A program made the position numbers and the translations under genes. The notes below the pieces were generated by a model. It was not told where the DNA came from. It saw only the letters and a program-made list of their open reading frames with translations, and ran no database searches. Below are positions 49,701-61,700 of a DNA stretch of 64,000 nucleotides, piece by piece. How positions within the stretch are numbered: the stretch's first letter is position 1; every line of letters begins with the position of its first letter. The stretch comes from Euonymus europaeus (taxonomy: Eukaryota > Streptophyta > Magnoliopsida > Celastrales > Celastraceae): assembly GCA_963580455.1 (NCBI GenBank), contig OY756967.1:12112501-12176500 (forward strand). Reading direction: 5' to 3'.

Positions 49701-52700
49701 AAATTCCTCCATAGAAAGGGTTAAGAAACTTCGGACAATCAAATTTGCTCGGTGTACCCTTTTTATTGTTCTTTTATGTTAAATTTTACGAAAATGATCT
49801 TCCAGGATTATTTCGATGCCAAAACACCAGCTTTCTATGACAAATGGACAAAACCGTTAAAAGCTCCTCCATGGAGATAATTGAGCAACTTCGAACTATC
49901 AAAGTTGCTCGGTGTACACTTTTTATTGTTTTTCTATGTTAAATTTTACGGAAATGAGCTTCCAGGATTATTTCGATGCCAAAACACCAACTTTCTATGA
50001 CAAATGGACAAAACCGTTAAAAGCTCCTCCATAAAGAGAGTTGAGCAACTTCGGACATTCAAAGTTGCTCGGTGTACACTTTTTATTGTTCTTTTGTGTT
50101 AAATTTTACGAAAATGAGCTTGCACGATTATTTCGATGCCAAAACACCAACTTTCTATGACAAATGGACAAAACCGTTAAAAGCTCCTCCATAGAGAGAG
50201 TTGAGCAACTTCGGAAAATCAAATTTGCTCTGTGTACACTTTATATTGTTCTACTAAGTCAAATTTTACGAGTATAAGCTTTCAAGATTATTTTGATGCC
50301 AAAACATTAACTTTCTATGACAGATGGAAATAACCGTTAAAAGCCCCTCCATAGAGAGAATTGAGCAACTTCGGACTATCAAAGTTGCTCGGTGTACACT
50401 TTTTATTGTTCTTCTAAGTTAAATTTTACGAAAATGAGCTTCCAGGATTATTTCGATGCCAAAACACCAACTTTCTATGACAAATGGACAAAACCGTTAA
50501 AAGCTCCTCCATAGAGAGAGTCGAGCAACTTCGGACAATAAAGTTGCTCGGTGTACACTTTATATTGTTCTACTAAGTCAAATTTTACGAGTATAAGCTT
50601 CCAAAATTATTTGGATGCCAAAACATTAACTTTCTATGACAAATGGACAAAACCGTTAAAAGCTCCTCGATAGAAAGAGTTGAGCAACTTCGGACAATCA
50701 ATGTTACTCGGTGTACCCTTTTTGTTGTTCTTTTATGTTAAATTTTACGAAAATGAGTTTCCAAGATTATTTCGATGCGAAAACACCAGCTTTCTATGAC
50801 AAATGGACAAAACCGTTAAAAGCTCCGCGATAGAGAGAGTTGAGAAACTTCGGACTATCAAAGTTACTCGGTGTACACTTTTTATTGCTCTTCTAAGTAA
50901 AATTTTATGAAAATGATCTTCCAGGATTATTTCGATTCCAAAACACCAAATTTCTATGACAAATGAACAAAACCGTTAAAAAGTCCTCTATAGAGAGCGT
51001 TGAGCAACTTCGGACTATCAAAGTTGCTCGGTGTACACTTTTTATTGTTCTTCTAAGTTAAATTTTACGAAAATGAGCTTCCTGGATTATTTCGATGCCA
51101 AAACACCAGCTTTCTATGACAAATGGACAAAACCGTTAAAAGCTCCTCCATAGAGAGAGTTGAGAAACTTCGGACTATCAAAGTTGCTCGGTGTACACTT
51201 TTTATTGTTCTTCTATGTTAAATTTTACGAAAATGAGCTTTCAGTATTATTTCGATGCCAAAACACCAACTTTCTATGACAAATGAACAAAACCGTTAAA
51301 AGCTCTTGCATAGAGAGAGTTGAGCAACTTCGGACTATCAAAGTTGCTCGGTGTACACTTTTTATTGTTCTTTTATGTTAAATTTTACGAAAATGAGCTT
51401 CCAGGATTATGTCGATGCCAAAACACCAACTTTCTATGATAAATTGACAAAACCGCTAAAAGCTCCTTCATAGAGAGAGTTGAGCAACTTCGTACTGTCA
51501 AAGTTGCCGGTGTACACTTTTTATTGTTCATCTAAGTTAAATTTTACGAAAATGAGCTTCCTAGATTATTTCGATGCCAAAACACCAACTTTCTATGACA
51601 AATGGACAAAACCGTTAAAAACTCCTCCATAGAGAGAGTTGAGCAACTTCGGACTATCAAAGTTGCTCGGTGTACACTTTTTATTATTCTTTTATGTTAA
51701 ATTTTATGAAAATGAGCTTCCAGGATTATTTCGATGCCAAAACACAAACTTTCTATGACAAATGGATAAAACCGTTAAAAGCTCCTCCATAGAGAGAGTT
51801 GAGCAAATTCGGACTATCAAAGTTGCTCGGTGTACACTTTTTATTGTTCTTCTATGTTAAATTTTACGAAAATGAGCTTTCAGTATTATTTCGATGCCAA
51901 AACACCAACTTTCTATGACAAATGAACAAAACCGTTAAAAGCTCTTCCATAGAGAGAGTTGAGCAACTTCGGACTATCAAAGTTGCTCGGTGTACACTTT
52001 TTATTGTTCTTTTATGTTAAATTTTACGAAAATGAGCTTCCAGGATTATGTCGATGCCAAAACACCAACTTTCTATGATAAATTGACAAAACCGCTAAAA
52101 GCTCCTTCATAGAGAGAGTTGAGCAACTTCGGACTATCAAAGTTTCTTGGTGTACAGTTTTTATTATTCTTTTATGTTAAATTTTATGAAAATGAGCTTC
52201 CAGGATTATTTCGATGCCAAAACACCAACTTTCTATGACAGATGGAAAAAACCGTTAAAAGCCCCTCCATAGAGAGAATTGAGCAACTTCGGACTATCAA
52301 AGTTGCTCGATGTACACTTTTTATTGTTCTTCTATGTTAAATTTTACGAAAATGAGCTTCCAGGATTATTTCGATGCCAAAACACCAATTTTCTATGACA
52401 AATGGACAAAACCGTTAAAACCTCCTCCATATAGAGAGTTGAGCAACTTCGGAAAATCAAAGTTGCTCGGTGTACACTTTATATTGTTCTACTAAGTCAT
52501 ATTTTACGAGTATAAGCTTCCAAGATTATTTTGATGCCAAAACATTAACTTTCTATGACAAATGGACAAAACCGTTAAAAGCTCCTCCATAGAAAGAGTT
52601 GAGAAACTTCGGACAATCAAATTTGCTCGGTGTACCCTTTTTATTGTTCTTTTATGTTAAATTTTACGAAAATGAGCTTCCAGGATTATTTCGATGCCAA

Positions 52701-55700
52701 AACATCAGCTTTCTATGACAAATGGACAAAACCGTTTAAAGCTCCTCCGTGGAGATAATTGAACAACTTCGGACTATCAAAGTTGCTCGGTGTACACTTT
52801 TTATTGTTATTCTATGTTAAATTTTACGGAAATGAGCTTCCAGGATTATTTCGATGTCAAAACACCAACTTTCTATGACAAATGGACAAAACCATTAAAA
52901 GTTCCTCCATAGAGAGAGTTGAGCAACTTCGGAAAATCAAATTTGCTCGGTGTACACTTTATATTGTTCTACTAAGTCAAATTTTACGAGTATACGCTTC
53001 CAAGATTATTTTGATGCCAAAACATTAACTTTCTATGACAAATGGACAAAACCGTTAAAAGCTCCTCCATAGAAAGAGTTGAGAAACTTCGGACAATCAA
53101 AGTTGCTCAGTGTACCCTTTTTATTGTTCTTTTATGTTAAATTTTACGAAAATGAGCTTCCAGGATTATTTCGATGCCAAAACACCAGCTTTCTATGACA
53201 AATGGACAAAACCGTTAAAAGCTCCTCCATGGAGATAATTGAGCAACTTCGGACTATCAAAGTTGCTCGGTGTACACTTTTTATTGTTCTTCTATGTTAA
53301 ATTTTACGGAAATGAGCTTCCAGGATTATTTCGATGCCAAAACACCAACTTTCTATGACAAATGGACAAAACCGTTAAAAGCCCCTCCATGGAGATAATT
53401 GAGCAACTTCGGACTATCAAAGTTGCTCGGTGTACACTTTTTATTGTTCTTCTATGTTAAATATTACTGAAATGAGCTTCCAGGATTATTTCGATGCCAA
53501 AACACCAACTTCCTATGACAAATGGACAAAACCGTTAAAAGCTTCTCCATATAGAGAGTTGAGCAACTTCGGAAAATCAAAGTTGCTCGGTGTACACTTT
53601 ATATTGTTCTACTAAGTCAAATTTTACGAGTATAAGCTTCCAAGATTATTTTGATGCCAAAACATTAACTTTCTATGACAAATGGACAAAACCGTTAAAA
53701 GCTTCTCCATACAAAGAGTTGGGAAACTTCGGACAATCAAAGTTGCTCGGTGTACCCTTTTTACTGTTCTTTTATGTTAAATTTTACGAAAATGAGCTTT
53801 CAGTATTATTTCGATGCCAAAATACCAGCTTTCTATGACAAATGGTCAAAACATTTGAAAGCTCCTCCATGGAGAGAGTTGAGAAACTTCGGACTATCAA
53901 AGTTGCTCGGTGTAGACTTTTTATTGTTCTTCTAAGTTAAATTTTACGAAAATGAGCTTCCAGGATTATTTCGAAGACAAAACACAAACTTTCTATGACA
54001 AATTGACAAAACCGTTAAAAGCTCCGCCATACAAAGAGTTGAGCAACTTCGGACTATAAAAGTTGCTCGGTGTACACTTTTTATTATTCTTTTATGTTAA
54101 ATTTTATGAAAATGAGCTTCCAGGATTATTTCGATGCGAAAACACCAACTTTCTATGACAGATGGAAAAATCGTTAAAAGCCCCTCCATAGAGAGAATTG
54201 ATCAACTTCGGACTATCAAAGTTGCTCGATGTACACTTTTTATTGTTCTTCTAAGTTCAATTTTACGAAAATGAGCTTCCAGGATTATTTCGATGCCAAA
54301 ACACCAATTTTCTATGACAAATGGACAAAACCGTTAAAACCTCCTCCATATAGAGAGTTGAGCAACTTCGGAAAATCAAAGTTGCTCGGTGTACACTTTA
54401 TATTGTTCTACTAAGTCATATTTTACGAGTATAAGCTTCCAAGATTATTTTGATGCCAAAACATTAACTTTCTATGACAAATGGACAAAACCGTTAAAAG
54501 CTCCTCCATAGAAAGAGTTGAGAAACTTCGGACAATCAAATTTGCTCGGTGTACCCTTTTTATTGTTCTTTTATGTTAAATTTTACGAAAATGAGCTTCC
54601 AGGATTATTTCGATGCCAAAACACCAGCTTTCTATGACAAATGGACAAAACCGTTAAAAGCTCCTCCATAGAAAGAGTTGAGAAACTTCGGACAATCAAA
54701 TTTGCTCGGTGTACGCTTTTTATTGTTCTTTTATGTTAAATTTTACGAAAATGAGCTTCCAGGATTATTTCGATGCCAAAACACCAGCTTTCTATGACAA
54801 ATGGACAAAACCGTTAAAAGCTCTTGCATAGAGAGAGTTGAGAAACTTCGGACTATCAAAGTTACTCGGTGTACACTTTTTATTGTTCTTCTAAGTTAAA
54901 TTTTATGAAAATGAGCTTCCAGGATTATTTCGATTCCAAAACACCAAATTTCTATGACAAATGAACAAAACCGTTAAAAGCTCCTCCATAGAGAGCGTTG
55001 AGCAACTTCGGACTATCAAAGTTGCTCGGTGTACACTTTTTATTGTTCTTCTAAGTTAAATTTTATGAAAATAAGCTTCCTGGATTATTTCGATGCCAAA
55101 ACACCAACTTTCTACGACAAATGGATAAAACCGTTAAAAGCTCCTCCATAGAGAGAGTTGAGCAACTTCGGACTATCAAAGTTGCTCGGTGTACACTTTT
55201 TATTGTTCTTCTATGTTAAATTTTACGAAAATGAGCTTTCAGTATTATTTCGATGCCAAAACACCAACTTTCTATGACAAATGAACAAAACCGTTAAAAG
55301 CTCTTCCATAGAGAGAGTTGAGCAACTTCGGACTATCAAAGTTGCTCGGTGTACACTTTTTATTGTTCTTTTATGTTAAATTTTACGAAAATGAGCTTCC
55401 AGGATTATGTCGATGCCAAAACACCAACTTTCTATGATAAATTGACAAAACCGCTAAAAGCTCCTTCATAGACAGAGTTGAGCAACTTCGGACTATCAAA
55501 GTTTCTTGGTGTACAGTTTTTATTATTCTTTTATGTTAAATTTTATGAAAATGAGCTTCCAGGATTATTTCGATGCCAAAACACCAACTTTCTATGACAG
55601 ATGGAAAAAACCGTTAAAAGCCCCTCCATAGAGAGAATTGAGCAACTTCGGACTATCAAAGTTGCTCGATGTACACTTTTTATTGTTCTTCTATGTTAAA

Positions 55701-58700
55701 TTTTACGAAAATGAGCTTCCAGGATTATTTCGATGCCAAAACACCAATTTTCTATGACAAATGGACAAACCCGTTAAAACCTCCTCCATATAGAGAGTTG
55801 AGCAACTTCGGAAAATCAAAGTTGCTCGGTGTACACTTTATATTGTTCTACTAAGTCATATTTTACGAGTATAAGCTTCCAAGATTATTTTGATGCCAAA
55901 ACAATAACTTTCTATGACAAATGGACAAAACCGTTAAAAGCTCCTCCATAGAAAGAGTTGAGAAACTTCGGACAATCAAATTTGCTCGGTGTACCCTTTT
56001 TATTGTTCTTTTATGTTAAATTTTACGAAAATGAGCTTCCAGGATTATTTCGATGCCAAAACATCAGCTTTCTATGACAAATGGACAAAACCGTTTAAAG
56101 CTCCTCCGTGGAGATAATTGAGCAACTTCGGACTATCAAAGTTGCTCGGTGTACACTTTTTATTGTTATTCTATGTTAAATTTTACGGAAATGAGCTTCC
56201 AGGATTATTTCGATGTCAAAACACCAACTTTCTATGACAAATGGACTAAACCATTAAAAGTTCCTCCATAGAGAGAGTTGAGCAACTTCGGAAAATCAAA
56301 TTTGCTCGTTGTACACTTTATATTGTTCTACTAAGTCAAATTTTACGAGTATAAGCTTCCAAGATTATTTTGATGCCAAAACATTAACTTTCTATGACAA
56401 ATGGACAAAACCGTTAAAAGCTCCTCCATAGAAAGAGTTGAGAAACTTCGGACAATCAAAGTTGCTCAGTGTACCCTTTTTATTGTTCTTTTATGTTAAA
56501 TTTTACGAAAATGAGCTTCCAGGATTATTTCGATGCCAAAACACCAGCTTTCTATGACAAATGGACAAAACCGTTAAAAGCTCCTCCATGGAGATAATTG
56601 AGCAACTTCGGACTATCAAAGTTGCTCGGTGTACACTTTTTATTGTTCTTCTATGTTAAATTTTACGGAAATGAGCTTCCAGGATTATTTCGATGCCAAA
56701 ACACCAACTTTCTATGACAAATGGACAAAACCGTTAAAAGCCCCTCCATGGAGATAATTGAGCAACTTCGGACTATCAAAGTTGCTCGGTGTACACTTTT
56801 TATTGTTCTTCTATGTTAAATATTACTGAAATGAGCTTCCAGGATTATTTCGATGCCAAAACACCAACTTCCTATGACAAATGGACAAAACCGTTAAAAG
56901 CTTCTCCATATAGAGAGTTGAGCAACTTCGGAAAATCAAAGTTGCTCGGTGTACACTTTATATTGTTCTACTAAGTCAAATTTTACGAGTATAAGCTTCC
57001 AAGATTATTTTGATGCCAAAACATTAACTTTCTATGACAAATGGACAAAACCGTTAAAAGCTCCTCCATACAAAGAGTTGGGAAACTTCGGACAATCAAA
57101 GTTGCTCGGTGTACCCTTTTTACTGTTCTTTTATGTTAAATTTTACGAAAATGAGCTTTCAGTATTATTTCGATGCCAAAATACCAGCTTTCTATGACAA
57201 ATGGTCAAAACATTTGAAAGCTCCTCCATGGAGAGAGTTGAGAAACTTCGGACTATCAAAGTTGCTCGGTGTACACTTTTTATTGTTCTTCTAAGTTAAA
57301 TTTTACGAAAATGAGCTTCCAGGATTATTTCGAAGCCAAAACACTAACTTTCTATGACAAATTGACAAAACCGTTAAAAGCTCCTCCATACAAAGAGTTG
57401 AGCAACTTCGGACTATAAAAGTTGCTCGGTGTACACTTTTTATTATTCTTTTATGTTAAATTTTATGAAAATGAGCTTCCAGGATTATTTCGATGCGAAA
57501 ACACCAACTATCTATGACAGATGGAAAAAACCGTTAAAAGCCCCTCCATAGAGAGAATTGAGCAACTTCGGACTATCAAAGTTGCTCGATGTACACTTTT
57601 TATTGTTCTTCTAAGTTCAATTTTACGAAAATGAGCTTCCAGGATTATTTCGATGCCAAAACACCAATTTTCTATGACAAATGGACAAAACCGTTAAAAC
57701 CTCCTCCATATAGAGAGTTGAGCAACTTCGGAAAATCAAAGTTGCTCGGTGTACACTTTATATTGTTCTACTAAGTCATATTTTACGAGTATAAGCTTCC
57801 AAGATTATTTTGATGCCAAAACATTAACTTTCTATGACAAATGGACAAAACCGTTAAAAGCTCCTCCATAGAAAGAGTTGAGAAACTTCGGACAATCAAA
57901 TTTGCTCGGTGTACCCTTTTTATTGTTCTTTTATGTTAAATTTTACGAAAATGAGCTTCCAGGATTATTTCGATGCCAAAACACCAGCTTTCTATGACAA
58001 ATGGACAAAACCGTTAAAAGCTCCTCCATAGAGAGAGTCGAGCAACTTCGGACAATCAAAGTTACTCGGTGTACCCTTTTTATTGTTCTTTTATGTTAAA
58101 TTTTATGAAAATGTGCTTCCAGGATTATTTCGATTCCAAAACACCAAATTTCTATGACAAATGAACAAAACCGTTAAAAGCTCCTCCACAGAGAGCGTTG
58201 AGCAACTTCGGACTATCAAAGTTGCTCGGTGTACACTTTTTATTGTTCTTCTAAGTTAAATTTTATGAAAATAAGCTTCCTGGATTATTTCGATGCCAAA
58301 ACACCAACTTTCTATGACAAATGGACAAAACCGTTAAAAGCTCCTTCATAGAGAGAGTTGAGCAACTTCGGACTATCAAAGTTGCTCGGTGTACACTTTT
58401 TATTGTTCTTTTATGTTAAATTTTACGAAAATGAGCTTCCAGGATTATTTCGATGCCAAAACACCAGCTTTCTATGATAAATGGAAAAAATCGTTAAAAG
58501 CTCCTCCATAGAGAGAGTTGAGCAACTTCGGACTATAAAAGTTGCTCGGTGTACACTTTTTATTATTCTTTTATGTTAAATTTTAAGAAAATGAGCTTTC
58601 AGGATTATTTCGATGCCAAAACACCAACTTTCTATGACAAATGGACAAAACCGTTAAAAGCCCCTCCATAGAGAGAATTGAGCAACTTCGGACTATCAAA

Positions 58701-61700
58701 GTTTCTCGGTGTACACTTTTTATTGTTCTTCTATGTTAAATTTTACGAAAATGGGCTTCCAGGATTATTTCGATGCCAAAACACCAACTTCCTATGACAA
58801 ATGGACAAAACCGTTAAAAGCCCCTCCATATAGAGAGTTGAGCAACTTCGGAAAATCAAAGTTGCTCGGTGTACACTTTATATTATTCTACTAAGTCAAA
58901 TTTTACGAGTATAAGCTTCCAAGATTATTTTGATGCCAAAACATTAACTTTCTATGACAAATGGACAAAACCGTTAAAAACTCCTCCATAGAAAGAGTTG
59001 ACAAACTTCGGACAAACAAATTTGCTCAGTGTATCCTTTTTATTGTTCTTTTATGTTAAATTTTACGAAAATGAGCTTCCAGGATTATTTCGATGCCAAA
59101 ACACCAGCTTTCTATGACAAATGGACAAAACCGTTAAAAGCTCCTCCATGGAGATAATTGAGCAACTTCGGACTATCAAAGTTGCTCGGTGTACACTTTT
59201 TATTGTTCTTCTAAGTTAAATTTTACGAAAATGAGGTTCCAGGATTATTTCGATTCCAAAACACCAAATTTCTATGACAAATGAACAAAACCGTTAAAAG
59301 CTCCTCCATAGAGAGCGTTGAGCAACTTCGGACTATCAAATTTTCTCGGTGTACACTTTTTATTGTTCTTCTAAGTTAAATTTTACGAAAATGAGCTTCC
59401 TGGATTATTTCGATGCCAAAACACCAACTTTCTAAGAAAATGGACAAAACCGTTAAAAGCTTCTCCATAGAGAGAGTTGAGCAACTTCGGAAAATCAAAG
59501 TTGCTCGGTGTACACTTTATATTGTTCTACTAAGTCAAATTTTACGAGTATAAGCTTCCAAGATTATTTTGATGCCAAAACATTAACTTTCTATGACAAA
59601 TGGAAAAAACCGTTAAAAGCTCCTCCATAGAAAGTGTTGAGAAACTTCGGACAATCAAAGTTGCTCGGTGTATCCTTTTTATTGTTCTTTTATGTTAAAT
59701 TTTACGAAAATGAGGTTCCAGTATTATTTCGTTGCCAAAACACCAGCTTTCTATGACAAATTGACAAAACCGTTAAAAGCACCTCCATGGAGAGAGTTGA
59801 GAAACTTCGGACTATCAAAGTTGCTCGGTGTACACTTTTTATTGTTCTTCTAAGTTAAATTTTACGAAAATGAGCTTCCAGGATTATTTCGATGCCAAAA
59901 CACCAACTTTCTATGACAAATGGACAAAACCGTTAAAAGCTCCTCCATAGAGAGAGTCGAGCAACTTCGGACAATCAAAGTTGCTCGGTGTACCCTTTTT
60001 ATTGTTCTTTTATGTTAAATTTTACGAAAATGAGCTTCCAGGATTATTTCGATTCCAAAACACCAAATTTCGATGACAAATGAACAAAACCGTTAATAGC
60101 TCCTCCATAGAGAGCGTTGAGCAACTTCGGACTATCAAAGTTGCTCGGTGTACACTTTTTATTGTTCTTTTATGTTAAATTTTACGAAAATGAGCTTCCA
60201 GGATTATTTCGATGCCAAAACACCAACTTTTATATGACAAATGAACAAAACCGTTAAAAGCTCCTCCATAGAGAGCGTTGAGCAACTTCGAACTATCAAA
60301 GTTGCTCGGTGTACACTTTTTATTGTTCTTCTAAGTAAAATTTTACGAAAATGAGCTTCCTGGATTATTTCGATGCCAAAACACCAACTTTCTATGAAAA
60401 ATGGACAAAACCGTTAAAAGCTTCTCCATTGAGAGAGTTGAGCAACTTCGGAAAATCAAAGTTGCTCGGTGTACACTTTATATTGTTCTACTAAGTCAAA
60501 TTTTACGAGTATAAGCTTCCAAGATTATTTTGATGCCAAAACATTAACTTTCTATGACAAATGGAAAAAACCGTTAAAAGCTCCTCCATAGAAAGTGTTG
60601 AGAAACTTCGGACAATCAAAGTTGCTCGGTGTACCCTTTTTATTGTTTTTTTATGTTAAATTTTACGAAAATGAGGTTCCAGAATTATTTCGATACCAAA
60701 ACACCAGCTTTCTATGACAAATGGACAAAACCGTTAAAAGCTCCTCCATGGAGAGAGTTGAGAAACTTCGGACTATCAAAGTTGCTCGGTGTACACTTTT
60801 TATTGTTCTTCTAAGTTAAATTTTACGAAAATGAGCTTCCATGATTATTTCGATTCCAAAACACCAAATTTCTATGACAAATGAACAAAACCGTTAAAAG
60901 CTCCTCCATAGAGAGCGTTGAGCAACTTCGGACTATCAAAGTTGCTCGCTGTACACTTTTTATTATTCTTTTATGTTAAATTTTACGAAGATGAGCTTCC
61001 AGTATTATTTCGATGCCAAAATACCAGATTTCTATGACAAATGGACAAAACCTTTAAAAGCTCCTCTATGGAGAGAGTTGATAAACTTCGGTCTATCAAA
61101 GTTGCTCGGTGTACACTTTTTATTGTTCTTCTAAGTTAAATTTTACGAAAATGAGCTTCCAGGATTATTTCGATGCCAAAAGACCAACTTTCTATGACAA
61201 AATGACAAAACCGTTAAAAGCTCCACCATAGAGAGAGCCGAGCAACTTCGGACAATAAAGTTGCTCGGTGTACACTTTATATTGTTCTACTAAGTCAAAT
61301 TTTACGAGTATAAGCTTCCAAGATTATTTCGATGCCAAAACATTAACTTTCTATGACAAATGGACAAAACCGTTAGAAGCCCCTCCATAGAGAGAGTTGA
61401 GAAACTTCGGACTATCAAAGTTACTCGGTCTACAGTTTTTATTGTTATTCTAAGTTAAATTTTACGAAAATGAGCTTCCAGGATTATTTCGATTCCAAAA
61501 CACCAAATTTCTATGACAAATGAACAACACCGTTAAAAGCTCCTCCATAGAGAGCGTTGAGCAACTTCGGACTATCAAAGTTGCTCGGTTTACACTTTTT
61601 ATTGTTCTTCTAAGTTAAATTTTACGAAAATGAGCTTCCTGGATTATTTCGATGCCAAAACACCAACTTTCTATGACAAATGGACAAAACCGTTAAAAGC

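Larger units (their letters stand above)
41055..51660 (+). repeat. Higher-order repeat region, 18-monomer unit of 2,878 bp
   Basis: Copies are about 41055-44509 (carrying the inserted element), 46109-48986 and 48987 to about 51660. A 10-monomer partial copy (44510-46108) lies between the first and second. Offsets agree exactly: 46109 to 48987 is 2,878 bp, and 41055 to 44510 is 3,455, which is 2,878 + 577 (element plus target duplication). The unit is 2 bp short of 18 x 160 because it contains two 1-bp-deleted monomers, GAGATCCAGG and CAATAAAGTTGC. Confidence 0.85.
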
